From contig JARUPZ010000024.1 in assembly GCA_031213475.1 (NCBI GenBank), forward strand, positions 496,001-560,000: 64,000 nt of DNA. Reading direction: 5' to 3'. The stretch is from Nereocystis luetkeana. Taxonomy: Eukaryota > Sar > Phaeophyceae > Laminariales > Laminariaceae. Below are positions 31,773 through 42,150 of the stretch, piece after piece; positions within the stretch are counted from its first letter, which is position 1, and each line of letters starts with the position of its first letter. Below the pieces are notes generated by a model. It did not search any database, had not been told where the DNA came from, and worked only from the letters and a program-made list of their open reading frames with translations. Position numbers and translations under genes: made by a program.

Positions 31773-34025
31773 GGCTGGCTGGCTGGCCGTTTGTCTGTCT
31801 GCGCCTGCCTGCATGCCTGCCTATCTTTTATCCGGCTGCCTGTCTACCTGTCTGTCCGCTTAGCTGGCTGGCTGGCTGCATTGTTGACTTGCTGTCTGCG
31901 TCTCATGTCTGTCACCTCACCTTTTTATTTTCTTGTGCATTTTGCTACCCCTTGGACCGTATCTGTATAGCGTTCGTGTCGTAACTTAGATCCCGGGGTC
32001 TCAACAACGGCCCACTAAAACCCCGCTCCTCCTCGCTGCTCTTGTGCTTGTTCCCAGTTCCTCTATTTTTCAGTTGTAGGCTATTGAAAAGTACGAAAGT
32101 ACGTATCATGCCATTGCACCTATTATTAGTATATATCTTCACTTACGTTGGAGTGGTGCTACTCACGTACGTATCACTTGGGGCGCGCATGGTAAGACTT
32201 GGGCACCCCTTTTCTGTTGTAGTAACATCTACTTAGACAGGTACCGGTACTGCCGTATTTTTTGCAGCAGTGTACTGCTGCACTACACAGAGAACAACCG
32301 TGCTACCAGCTCTGTGAAGCCGAAGGTCTGAAGCTGGATCTCCGCGCCGTCCGAATTAAAAGTCTCCGTTTTTTTTCCTAGCACGTCTGCTGCAACAGCC
32401 AGTTCCTGCGGTAATTCCCCGTGCTACGCTACGAACCCTTCTTTTCCTCCCTTACCTCCGATCACTCCTGATGCTACACAATGTCTCGGCTAGCCGAGTC
32501 TCCAATATCGCACAACGCCATTCAACTAATTCCTTCTCTTTTACGAACTACGACTAACCAAATATTAGAAAACCCAACCAGCTAAGATACCTTCCTTCAG
32601 CCCATACGGTTGACGATGGTTACAAATACCCCCCTCCATGCGTTCCTAGCGACAGCTAGATATACTGTCTGTGTCACTGTCTCGTAGGTTGTGACCATAT
32701 AGCAGGGGACTTGCATCTTTCTAGGATGAACAGTCAGTACGGACACCGAGGAGTAAGTACACTGGATTGTTGCTGTGTCATAAACACGGTTTATTGTAGA
32801 GACAACTACGACAAAACCAACATCATCAATTACGATAACAAAACAAAAGCGCAACAACACCAGCCAAAACAACTTAAGCACGAACAACCTCTCTTTCACT
32901 TACCAGGGCTGGGCACTGACACAGTGTGTACTGTAGAATCTACTGGTTGACCTGACCAGTATAATCGCCATTAGTTTTATTTGACGTACACCCAAGAAAC
33001 GCGCAATATTGTGTTACTGAGAGCGACTAAGTGCGTTAGGCCACTTCTCATGCAGTTGGATTTGCAGTCAGTTGAAAATGGTGCTATCGGCACGACCGCA
33101 CGAGCTTTGGGCCCAAAAATGCGCGAAACTGCTCTTTCTTGCTTCAGAATGACTTGGACTTTTCTCCAAAACCTATCTAGAGCTGTTTTCCGCTTCTCCG
33201 GGTGCCCAGTTGCAGGAAATCACCTCCGGGACTTTTCCGATCCAACTGGGTCAAATACGATTACAGCCCTCGATTGGATTGGAAAAAACGTTTTTTCCGA
33301 TCCGATCCCTGATCGTAATCGTATTTGACCCAGTTAGATCGGAAAACTCCTGAAGATGATTTCCTGCAACTGGGCGCATGGAGAAGCGGGAAACAGCTCT
33401 AGATAGGTCTTGGAGAAAAGTCCAAGTCATTCTGAGGCGAGAAACAGCAGTTTTGCACATTTTCGGGGCAAAAGCTCGTGCGAACGTGCTGATCGCACCA
33501 TTTCCAACTGACTGCAAATCCGACTGCATAAGAAGTGGCCTTAGGAGATAGTAGAGAGGAGAGGCAGTATGCTCCTGCAATCCAGTGTACTGGTTGATTT
33601 TGACGACAGTATAATCGCCACGGCCTGAGTCACTCAGTTCCCAACCCTGTAGTTTACAGTATGGTTCCGCCAGCAAGAAACTCGTATTACTTGAATATGG
33701 TGTGAGCAAGCCGTAGAGCCTTATTACGACACCAACCTGGAATAACATTGAGCATATGCTGCTATACAAGATTTAGTGAAGCGCTCGCCGCCGATTTTTT
33801 AATCCACTGTTCTTAGCGTCCTCCACAAAGTGACGGGTTTGTTCTTGCTATGGTTTTCCTTGTTCGTGGGCCTAAACTACACCTGCCGCTTCTTTGCAGG
33901 CGTTTGGGGGCAATTACGCGACCAAATTCGATTCGGCGCTGTATATGAGAGCTCCGATGGACCAGGACTTCAGGGGCGCTCTAGCGGCCGCGTCTTCCGG
34001 GCAAGCAGCACCTGCTGGCTCTTGA
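26085..34025 (+). CDS. Sec14-like CRAL-TRIO lipid-transfer protein, 5 exons
   Basis: Exons: 26085-26303, 29221-29379, 29906-30115, 31403-31525, 33900-34025. They total 837 nt (278 aa plus stop). Every intron is GT-AG and phase 0. Exon 1 gives the helical CRAL-TRIO N-domain, with LTRYLRARSGDVEKAIAML and LEWRREFG. Exons 2-5 give the lipid-binding domain: GFDRQGRPILVMRP, then MERARAV, IMIDYVGFSV, LQNHYPETLGVAYFVSPPFVF and a final AFGGNYATKFD. By family knowledge such proteins bind phosphoinositides or other lipids in a closed pocket and move them between membranes; the ligand cannot be read from sequence. There is no signal peptide, so a cytosolic or peripheral membrane location is likely. It is divergently transcribed from the ligase gene. 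The introns hold two long inverted repeats and a decayed copy of exon 4. Confidence 0.93.
27146..27196. repeat. short perfect-arm hairpin in intron 1
   Basis: ACTATTAATACTACTGCTGT faces ACAGCAGTAGTAGTATTAATAGT around an 8-base loop, beside two TTAGGG units at 27129-27140. It lies in intron 1 of the CRAL-TRIO gene. Confidence 0.75.
29640..29895 (+). repeat. GCT-rich triplet region before exon 3
   Basis: Imperfect GCTGCTGCT runs with interruptions occupy the end of intron 2 of the CRAL-TRIO gene and give hydrophobic or Ala/Leu-rich open frames. Homology of the gene supports splicing from 29379 directly to 29906, so these frames are not counted as coding. Confidence 0.6.
30593..31110. repeat. 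long imperfect inverted repeat in intron 3
   Basis: Arm 1 (30593-30798) and the reverse complement of arm 2 (30914-31110) share GCGCACACGCTGTTACCG, CCGACGATAGTTATGCG, CAGTGCTACGTG and GTGGGAGGCT in order, with about 115 bp between them. A partial tandem copy of the same motif precedes arm 1 at about 30541. It lies in intron 3 of the CRAL-TRIO gene. Confidence 0.8.
31618..31700 (+). pseudogene. decayed tandem duplicate of CRAL-TRIO exon 4
   Basis: About 90 bp after exon 4 the intron repeats its 3' part: TTTTGTTTCGTGCC, then AGCGCTAAG, and a shared ending ATCTTGAGGAGGTGACGGTTTTTT that parallels the exon end and donor of 31403-31525. The translation starts MFCFVPSSAK against KFCFVPGNAK, then loses frame and ends at TGA 31695-31697. 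Confidence 0.65.
31720..31880 (+). repeat. CTGT/CTGG tetranucleotide array
   Basis: Runs of GTCTGTCTGTCTGT and GGCTGGCTGG in intron 4 of the CRAL-TRIO gene, with imperfect flanks. Cys/Leu/Ser-rich frames across it are by-products. Confidence 0.9.
33034..33545. repeat. long inverted repeat (foldback) in intron 4
   Basis: Two arms of about 255 bp meet at GGAAAAAACGTTTTTTCC (centre 33289/33290). Left-arm landmarks GTTGCAGGAAATCA, TCTAGAGCTG, CAAGTCATTCTGA and GGCCACTTCT reappear reverse-complemented in the right arm. Related direct segments, TACTGGTTGA plus CAGTATAATCGCCA, lie just outside both ends (32940-32971 and 33586-33621). Confidence 0.9.
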
Positions 34026-35254
34026 ACCTTCGTTGTGAAATAGTTCACAGATCAGACAGATGACGGTGTAGATCATCTGGGTCAGCTAGACCATCTTGAT
34101 CCTATCCTATGTTTGTCGTCGTGATATACTGTGTAAGGTCCGTATGTCACAGATCATACAGATCATACAGATCCCAACCGAAACACTTGTGGGGCAAGAT
34201 ACGTGTCATACCGATCCTGCCCGGCAAACAGGACCTAGATGGTGGCAGAAAACATCAAACCAGGGCTGTAACTGCTCTGAGGGATCTAGATCGCCATCTG
34301 CGCCTTTCGTGAAGTGTTTCGGCCGTGGTGACGAATCGCACCGCGCCACCCCAGCGCGATTTGTTGAGCTTGGTTATCTGTTTTGGTGCGGAGCTGTCGA
34401 GTTAAGTTGGTTTGTTTCCTAGCTGTGGCTGAGCTTTGCTTTTCGAGATTTCGAGCTGTTACGAGTCGCGTCGAGGGGTTCGGGGAGGAGGGGGGTACTC
34501 GCGTCATGCATGGCCGTAGTCGTATGACCATAGGCCCTCGCATCCCTACAATGCCGGGACGGAGCACGTCGGTTTTTCACCACACAAGTAGACATTGCTT
34601 GCACCAAGCGCGAAGCACCGTTGGGGGTGGGGGGGGAGGGTATTGGGGGTTTTGATGACCCGCATGGGACCTGTCTATACATGGAGTCGATTATACTATT
34701 TTTTTGTTCCCCACGTAAGGTTACGCTGTTGGGCGTTTTTAATTTTTGAGCTGTTGCGGTTCAAGTCAGATGGAAGGGGAGGAAGTGGGTATCCCTTTGC
34801 TTTTGATGAACGATGACCCTCAAGGCGAAAGTTTGGCACACGTTGTGGAAGAAGCGACCGTAGGTTTTTGTTTTTTGCTCACCCCATGTAGCGAGCGGTT
34901 ACGTTGAGCAGGTGATCTTTTGAATTTTTGAGCTGTCGCGGCGGTTCAAGCCAGATGGGAGAGGGGGCATCGTGTTCATCTGTTGTGACCCGAATACGAC
35001 CAGTCGGGACACGCTGGGGGGAAAAAAATACTGTAGATTGTTTTTAGTGTCACCCTCTCCTCCGTGTAGAAGAAGCTTTTGAGAGAAGAGGCTCGTGTGG
35101 GCGGCGACTAGAAACACACGTGTCACGTATCGAGTGTCGGCACTGGCATAAGCAGAGGTAAGCGTAACAAGTTAAAAGCAAAGGTTCTCGTACCGTAGGA
35201 GACTGGGATTTTTGGGCGAGTCAAAGCCTGTTTTGTCCTTAGCATGCCTTTAGT
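34026..35254. other. region after the CRAL-TRIO gene, no confident gene
   Basis: It starts with the expected 3' untranslated region. A family-D fragment occupies 34500-34650. A pair of related segments (AATTTTTGAGCTGTTGCGGTTCAAG near 34740 and TTTTTGAGCTGTCGCGG near 34924) suggests a tandem duplication of roughly 180 bp. No coding region is supported. Confidence 0.45.
34500..34650 (+). repeat. dispersed repeat family D, 5' fragment
   Basis: Contains TGCATGGCCGTAGTCGTATG, CTCGCATCCCTACAATGCCGGGA and CTTGCACCAAGCGCGAAGC, as in the full copies at 530-1057 and 39900-40413, but stops in a G-rich stretch. Confidence 0.75.
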
Positions 35255-35257
35255 GTA

Positions 35258-35640
35258 GAGAGGCGGTCAGTCAAGTGTAGAGAGGCGGTCAGTCAAGCGG
35301 TCAAACCGCGGTCTAGACCGGTAATTTGGGCGCGTCAAAGCCTATTTTGGCCTTAACTTACTGTTTTTTTGTTCAAGGAGGCCGTCAGTCAAGTGATCCA
35401 ACCGCGGTCGAGACCGGTCATTTTGGGCGTGTCAGAGCCTGTTTTGGCCTTAACGTACTGGTTGTAGCGTAGGGAGGCGGTCAGCCAAGCGGTCTAGATC
35501 GGTTGTTTGGGCGTGTCAAAGCCTGTTGTGGCCGTAAAATACCGGTTTTAGTGCAGGGAGGCGGTAAGTGAAGCAGTCAAACTGCCTCAATATACTAGTT
35601 TTTGTGTAGGGGGGTGGTCGGGTAAAAAGGGTCAAACCGC
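35258..35640 (+). repeat. tandem array, about 95-bp units
   Basis: AGGCGGTCAGTCAAGCGGTC, then CGGTCTAGACCGGT, GGGCGTGTCAAAGCCTGTTTTGG and CCTTAACGTACTG recur in register at about 35281, 35380, 35475 and 35570, with decay toward the end. Confidence 0.8.
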
Positions 35641-35708
35641 GGTCCTCCAGCGCCTCAAGTCACACCCCAGAATGACGCAATAGTAAACAAGTAGCAGCAT
35701 TCACACTA

Positions 35709-36410
35709 ATGGCTGGCGCGGCGAAGGTACCCGATTTTCTTGTGGCCGATCCTGTCCGGATAGTTGTGCCCGATCGTGAAGGCGCCCTATCCTATCGAGA
35801 CGCCCGAGGGGACAGAACGATCGCGCACACGATGTCGAAGCGGTGCTTGTGGACCCTCTTCTTAGTCCCGATTCGTCTATCGGTTTCCTCTACAAATAGG
35901 CGTATACCTCCGGGCTTGGGCAGGGCGGGGCGGGTCGGAGGGATGCCGCCACTTTTATTCCTCTTACACCTCTGCAAGAAATATATCGCTCTACTTGTAG
36001 TTCGAGGTGGTCTGTCCCCAAAATGGTTTGGGGGGTTGCAGTTGTATAGGGTTTACATTGGAGTAGGAAGGCATATGAAACACGTCTGTTTTTATGTAGA
36101 TGTGTTGGCCGACCTGGGGAACTGGCCGCTGTGAGGGTGAAAACAGTTCGAAACTTCGATCTGCAACAAAAATACAATGAAATGATGTTTAATCTTTTTG
36201 CAGCGCTGGAGAAGTGTGTTATTTTGTCTCGTTTTATTCGCACCAGCTACTACTGTTGACCCGACCGCGGAGGACCGTAGCGCTATCTCCAGAAAGACAC
36301 CAAAACCGACGGCGGGAGAGGTCTTTGTCCACGCGAGTGTCCACGCATCGGGCAGAACATCACCGATCGTCATTTATTTCAACAATCTGAGATACTTTGA
36401 GGGCAGATAA
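35709..36410 (+). CDS. candidate small two-exon gene, unrecognised
   Basis: A frame begins at ATG 35709 (MAGAAKVPDFLVADPVRI...). A possible last exon starts after a good acceptor (TTTAATCTTTTTGCAG, ending 36203) and runs open to a TAA at 36408-36410, ending NNLRYFEGR. The donor joining them could not be fixed. Composition is coding-like, but no domain is recognised. It may be noise. Confidence 0.22.
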
Positions 36411-36960
36411 ATATCCCGGATTTGGTACGGTAATATTGAGCTCCTGTTTCCGGGTGGGAGCCGTATGATGTGCATGATCTTGCGCCACATTTGCTGGGCT
36501 GAATATGTATCACGTATACAGATCCCCTGCACTGCTTCAACATACGTGTCATATACCGGAATATGAAGGATGTACTACGAAGTACTTTTAATTCTCAGTT
36601 TGTAAATCTGAGTCTCTGTTTTGGAGTCCCCCCACGGTAGGGGATGAACGTTTTGGGCCAAAGGTTCCTGACTGTTCGAGTTCCTTAAGTGAGGAACTAC
36701 CAGTTAGAATGAAAAAATTACGCGTATATTCGTTTTAGGACGAGCGCATATACTATTAATAGTACCGGTTGGGTGGCACGAACGAATTTCTTCCAGGTAT
36801 TGCATCGGATGAGATATTGAGCTCCTAATGTGAGGGACTCAGGAACTTCTGGTACACCCCTACTGAGGGATGGCTCTTTGGTGTTTGCAAATCTGTCTGC
36901 CTGTGTGTCCGCATCCCTTATATTTTCGATCTTATTAGTGCGTTCTAATGATCGCTATAC

Positions 36961-37108
36961 TACTACGGGGGACCATAGTTAATAGGACTGAATATTGTTA
37001 GTAAAAATGGTCAAGTCAATAGGACTGAATGTTGTTAGTGAAAATGGTTAAATATATAAGTTTTTATGTATACCATCTAGGTCCTATTAACTATGGTACC
37101 CCGTAATA
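36961..37108. mobile_element. MITE family 1, copy c (with internal duplication)
   Basis: Ends ACTACGGGGGACCATAGTTA and TAACTATGGTACCCCGTAAT. Longer than its relatives because AATAGGACTGAAT plus GTTAGTaAAAATGG is repeated twice internally, about 40 bp apart. Confidence 0.85.
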
Positions 37109-37169
37109 GGTCGTTACAGATGACATTCATACGACGAGTTCGACTCTTACAGACCCTATGTACTGAAAC

Positions 37170-37390
37170 ATACCATATACCACTAGGCAATATTTAGCCA
37201 TATAATACATCCACCACACTGTACCATCACACCATACCACCAACATACCATATATACCATACCGTGATTTTTCCATATAGTCGTATATCAAACCGTCCCA
37301 TCATAGCATACCAACACTATATACGACATCACATACCGTGCTACACCGTACCATACCATATCCATACCGTACCAACACCACCCGAGGGGC
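37170..37390. repeat. CATACCATA-rich simple repeat region
   Basis: Loose ATACCATACCATA units with interruptions. No coding capacity. Confidence 0.6.
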
Positions 37391-37404
37391 TCAGCCATAC
37401 GAGG

Positions 37405-37715
37405 ACTGAACGAGTGTAGATACCATGATACTGCTGTACCAACAAGCACCACAAGTGCACAAGAGCATGCCTTCAGGGCGACAGAGCAGGAGGAGCGAGT
37501 ATAGATACCTTACTGCTGTACCAACACCACACGTACACAAGAAGAGCGGGAGAGCGTGTATAGATACCATACTGCTGTACCAACACCACAAGGCTTAGTA
37601 TACAAGAGCATGCGAGCGCGCGACGAGCTGTGACAGAGCGTCAAGTGCACAAGAGCATGCCTTCCGGGCAACAGAGCAGGAACGAGTATAGAAACCATAG
37701 TAAGAGCGCGCGGGA
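37405..37715 (+). repeat. degenerate tandem array (GTATAGATACCATACTGCTG)
   Basis: GAGTGTAGATACCAT, GAGTATAGATACCTT, GTGTATAGATACCAT and GAGTATAGAAACCAT at about 37412, 37498, 37556 and 37685 start units that also carry CTGTACCAACACCAC and CACAAGAGCATGCC. Confidence 0.7.
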
Positions 37716-37733
37716 GGGTGTACTATTCATAAT

Positions 37734-37836
37734 AACCCTTTTGGTACTACTAGTAGTGCAGTCCCGTTTGGGGGTACACCAGTCAAACTCTTGTGTACTT
37801 TTTCGCCACAGTCGGAACTGCGGTCCTAAAGGGGCG
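37734..37836. mobile_element. MITE family 2, copy
   Basis: AACCCTTTTGGTAC and GCAGTCCCGTTTGGGGGTACAC on the left face CGGAACTGCGGTCCTAAAGGGG on the right. It is more diverged than 24313-24405. Confidence 0.7.
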
Positions 37837-38816
37837 ATCAGGAAAATGACGCACGCAATGGAAGAGTTGCTTGCACCTACCGCCTACCGTAAGGAGTAAG
37901 AGTGTTGAGACCGCAAACATGGGAGGCGTTCTACGATATATAGAGGGATCACATTCGGGGGGGAAGAGAACTGAGCCACGACGGCATCCATACCGGGCGC
38001 CAGTTGAAGGAGGTACGGTATCCAGATCGTGTGAATATATATCTGTAACGACGTAGAGTGCGCGCCCAACACACTCCAAGCATCAGTCGTGTCCCCTACC
38101 AGGTATGTGTGTTGTCCCCGTTGATTTCCGCATACTACTGGATACTTTGGGGGGACATAGAAGCCTCAGAAAAATTAGGGTGAGCATCTATAGTAAAACG
38201 CCTCAGGGGTGCATTCGCTCGTTTTCAGCGCTCTCTCGTTTTCTCGACAAACGGTGAAGGTGCTATATATACTCGAACGTTCGAATTTCGGAAAAAAGGC
38301 CCTCTCAACCAAGTTTTTTTTCCCCCGAAAATAGCCTTGTCTTCGGCGTTGGCGATCAAATGCAGCGCTGAACAAAATGATCGCAGCACCCCCGTTGTGC
38401 GAATACAGTGAAAGCTCTTTGCGGTACTTTTTCTTCTGGGGCTCCTCGTGTAGGGACCTTTAGCATATCTCGCCCGAACAACTGATTCTTACGGAAAAAA
38501 GGAAGTGAAAGCTTAGCCTGACGACCTACCTCGTAGATAGCCTAGGTATATCATGCGCAATATTTGTATAAGTCACGCGTACAGAAAATAACATGATATT
38601 TGCTGTCTCCCAACAACAGCAGTTCCCTTTTTGGTAGTCATGGAGTCTGTGGACGTATTATGGACTCTACCGACTAAGGGGTTTTACCCTGGTATATAGA
38701 AGGCATGATAGATGACCTATAGTAGGTACAGCATGAATCATGTACCAGGTAGTTAAAATAAACAGTATTCGAGCAACGGTATTCCAACGGTATGGGGTAG
38801 TGTTGCCAGTGCCCTT

Positions 38817-38910
38817 AACCCCTTAGGTACTGCTGTACCGTTTAGGGGACAAACCACTCGGGGATTTGAGTTGTTGACCCGAAAACGGGACTGCAGTTCC
38901 AAAATAACCC
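38817..38910. mobile_element. MITE family 2, copy
   Basis: TTAACCCCTTAGGTACTGC and TTTAGGGGACAAACCACTC on the left; ACGGGACTGCAGTTCCAAAATAACCC on the right. Same palindromic order as 24313-24405. Confidence 0.75.
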
Positions 38911-39039
38911 CGTCGGTCATAAATTTTTTTGTGTCAGTGCCCTTAAGGGACCCGTCTGTATTTAGTTTTGTCCAAAAATGTGGTACACCTATTGTAGCAG
39001 TTTGCAGCGGCAACAGCGCCAATGCCACCGCTGGAGGCG

Positions 39040-39115
39040 GGGATTGCCTGGTGCTATGCCTGGCAGGCAATGCCAGCGGCAGGCCATGCCAGCGGCAGGC
39101 AATGCCAGGCAAGCA
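39040..39115 (+). repeat. GCCAGCGGCAGGCAAT minisatellite
   Basis: AATGCCAGCGGCAGGC recurs two to three times with partial copies on either side, 18-19 bp apart. Confidence 0.7.
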
Positions 39116-39411
39116 AAGCGCCCGGCCACTCCTTTCACTGCCACCGAAACCCTCGGGCAGACGACCGGCTAAGTACCTCGAGCGGGCCATGGGCACCACG
39201 GACACTCCCTTCAAGCATGCTGAAGGCCCGACAAAGAGGCGCAGTGGACGCACAAATACATCCCCGCCGAAAAAGTAACCGCGAGCGCGGCGCGGACGCG
39301 AAATGAAACCGTTCTTCGAGAAGGGGAAGTCCGGGTGACCGACTGGCTTTGAGGCCCCGCCAACAAGGGGTAGGCGCGTCTATCGGTGGGCGGCAGGAGC
39401 AACTTGGTTAG

Positions 39412-39792
39412 ACCCCGGCGGAAGCAAGGAGGGTCTATGCTTCCGTTGGGAGCGGAAATATTATTTTACGGGAGGTTCTGACGGACCTCAGGGGCCCTCT
39501 GGGAGACAGAGCGAACAGGAGCCTCCCGGAATCGGAAATTATCAACGGGCTCGGAGAGAGCCTACGGGGGATTTTGAGAGGCACGGGGGGCGGGCGGGCA
39601 AGGAAGACTGACCGCGATCGTTCAGGCATCTTGGCTGGGGTGGGGCATTGGGACAGAGGGGAATGCCGCCACCAGGTCCTCAGACATATTGTTTTTGCGG
39701 CGTACTATCGCGCGAGGACCACAAATCTCCGCGCAAGCTCAGCAACAGCTAGAACAGTACATAAATCTGGGAAACGATTCCCGCCACGCTAG
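39412..39792 (+). pseudogene. orphan coding-like frame (127 codons, no clear start)
   Basis: The frame opens after a TAG at 39409 and ends at TAG 39790-39792. It has a coding-like composition (REVLTDLRGPLGDRANRSL, then GRARKTDRDRSGILAGVGHW). Another frame just upstream (39230-39349) ends REGEVRVTDWL and is coding-like too, so the block may be a frameshifted remnant of one protein. No family was recognised. Confidence 0.3.
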
Positions 39793-39899
39793 ATCAGCTG
39801 CGTGAGATGGCAAACCCTCCTGAACAAGACAACCCGTTAGGAGGGTTAGAGACGAGAGACCCGGCCAAGGCAACTCACAGGGGTGTTTCAGGGGGGGGG

Positions 39900-40413
39900 G
39901 GTGTACTCGATAGGAGAGATGTACTCGATCTCATGCATGGCCGTAGTCGTATGACCATAGACCCTCGCATCCCTACAAATGCCGGGACGGAGCATGTCGG
40001 GTTTTCACCGACCAGGCAGACATTGGTTGCACCAAGCGCGAAGCGCTGTGAGGTGTCTGGCGAGTCGCATGAAGGGTGAGCTGCATCCTACTATGAACCA
40101 CTTTTGAGGCGGACTTGCATATGGACGACAGCTTCTATGAGTTGATTTAATTTCCGGTGTAGGCATTTCCAGAGACCGCAATGGGAGCACTATGTAACTG
40201 CCTCTGGGTGCCATACCTTGAACACTACGTGATACGATCATTCCCAATTGTGCGAAGTAAAGGTTCTTTACCTCGCACAAATGATCTAACCCGACAACCG
40301 GCTATGGGCGACCGCCAAAAAAAAAAACGGTGCCCTGGTTGTCTAGCTCACGTAGTGAGCGGCATGTTTTACAGTGTCGTTGCCAACCGACGCCAACCCA
40401 TCCTATATATACT
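39900..40413 (+). mobile_element. dispersed repeat family D, copy 2, flanked by a direct repeat
   Basis: Matches 530-1057 over its length. GGGGTGTTTCAGGGGG occurs at 39880-39895 and again at 40421-40436, directly flanking the element, as a target-site duplication would. Neither terminal inverted repeats nor a poly-A tail are seen, and no protein is encoded. Confidence 0.75.
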
Positions 40414-40758
40414 AGGAAGGGGGGTGTTTCAGGGGGAGGGGGAAGTTATCGCCTGCCTTAGGGTCATACCTGGACCAGAGATCGTGAGCACGGGTAGAAG
40501 AACAATAACTCCCATGGATCCTTCGAACATATGGTGGATGGCAAGGCCTCATGGGCAGAGCCCAACTCCTTCGGCCCTGTCGGCATTGGTCGGGGACGCT
40601 GCTTCCCCTACCTCGGGCGGGTTCTACTGAATATTTTCCGTTTACATGACCCAACACTAAACGAGCTCTAGCTGAAGTCAGCGAGCAGCTTGTCGTAGGG
40701 TGAACGGCAAAAATCATGGACGGGCACATTGGACAACCACCAGTGTTTTTTAGCGAAC

Positions 40759-41094
40759 ATCGCCCCCGGTGGCTTGGTAGGTGGTCCGTGTGCCTATCAA
40801 GATCAATTTCGTGGGTTCAAGTCTCACCGAGTGCATGCTCGTATGGACTTTTTCTTGCATAAACAAATTGATTGGCGGAAAGCGTGAGAGCGTGAGTGAG
40901 CTACATTAGATGAAAAATCGACGAGCGGTGGGAATGCAGAACCCTATGCGCGACCAAAAAATATAGGCCCGTATCGGGGGGGAGAATGGACGACACCTGT
41001 GACCACGGCTTGTCCAGAAGATCACTGAGGGTAAAACCTCCTACGAGTTAGGCTGGAAAGTAAAAGTGATGACTGAATAATAAAAAAATAAAAG
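40759..41094 (+). mobile_element. SINE-like family A, complete copy
   Basis: The tRNA-like head (about 40762-40833) contains TGGCTTGGTAGG and GGGTTCAAGTCTCACC, with a T-stem GTGGG/CTCAC. The body includes GACACCTGTGACCACGGCTT, then GAGTTAGGCTGGAAAGTAAA and an A-rich tail. A second complete copy is at 23238-23556 (minus). The acceptor stem is degenerate, so it is not a functional tRNA. Confidence 0.85.
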
Positions 41095-41534
41095 AATAGA
41101 CGCATGCTACGGATGATGGACGATGCGCCTGAAATTTCTTCGTTCGAGGAGCTATATTCTATATGTACGTATACCACCTTTACTACCTTACTCAAACACC
41201 GATTAGAGAAAAAATGGAAGTTGCGAGTAGGTAACCATACCCACGCCGGCCTATTCAGGCATTTTTTCCAGGAGCCATACTGGTAATTTTAGGACTGTGA
41301 ACCCTCAAATTGTGTTCCAACCATGGTAGGCACCTCCTCAGTTGAGGGGTTCCGTCCAATAGAAACGGTTCGGCTGAACTCTGTTTGGTTGGCCTCCTCA
41401 TGAGACAGTCGCGTACCGGTTCGGGCTCTTGGGCCCAAATATTTATGGTTCTTGACTCCTGAGATTGTAAAAAAGAGTGGTGACGCACGTGTTTCACTGT
41501 CGGCCTACAACATTAAGGTTCTTGACTTCTGAGG

Positions 41535-41855
41535 TTGTACGTAAAACTGGCGACGCACGCGCTTCGCTTCATTTGCCCCTGCTACCTGCTGGGAGGCCAA
41601 ATAAAAGCACGGCCTGGATCACCAATAATCTCATCGACTCTGTCTGAAGTGTTTGGACCACTTTTCCTGCATCTAACGAACAGAAATGTGCTACGCACCC
41701 ACCCCCATGGAAGGGGGAATTCAACCGTTGTACGTACATCACCCACTGTTCGGCACCTTCGAGATTTCACCCACCGCCGACGGGTTTTCGTTGATCCCCA
41801 CACAACAGAGGAATACCTCGTAGACTCTGAGGACGGGCCGGAAAATCGTACCTGA
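41535..41855 (+). pseudogene. possible fragment of retrotransposon pol (protease-like)
   Basis: The 106-codon frame ends ...RRRVFVDPHTTEEYLVDSED..., loosely like the start of the aspartic protease of Ty3/Gypsy-type elements (a hydrophobic strand leading to LVD[TS]). The catalytic Asp-Thr/Ser-Gly triad is not intact. The similarity is short, so the call is tentative. Confidence 0.2.
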
Positions 41856-41949
41856 AGACTCTGGTGCCTAGGAACCCGACGGCCATTGTCGGAAAGAATT
41901 AGGCTTCCCCCTTTCCCAGTCGTGGCGTTAGCTTCACTGGTAAGGGAAA

Positions 41950-42150
41950 GCTCCGATGCCCAATTGAGATCTGTTGGTGGACCGGAAGAGGTAAACGCCT
42001 CAAAATCGGTGAAACCCGGAGGCTCGCTGCTGGCCTAGGGGAGGTTCCGGCGCTGGAGTGAGACCGGTTGGCGGGGGGGAGAGATCAAAGCGTCGAAATC
42101 GATGAAACCCGGAGGCTCGGGGAGGCGGTCAGACGGGGTATGTACCGTCG
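41950..42150 (+). repeat. duplicated GAAACCCGGAGGCTCG segment
   Basis: AAATCGGTGAAACCCGGAGGCTCG (near 42003) and AAATCGATGAAACCCGGAGGCTCG (near 42096) mark a tandem duplication about 93 bp apart. No gene is supported between 41856 and 42650. Confidence 0.55.

Noticed and set aside
32981..33769. Two mirror-image open frames with similar translations
   Set aside because: They are the two arms of the intronic foldback, not genes; no splice support or domain.
40762..40833. tRNA gene
   Set aside because: Same reasoning: degenerate acceptor stem and a second copy attached to the same body at 23482-23554.
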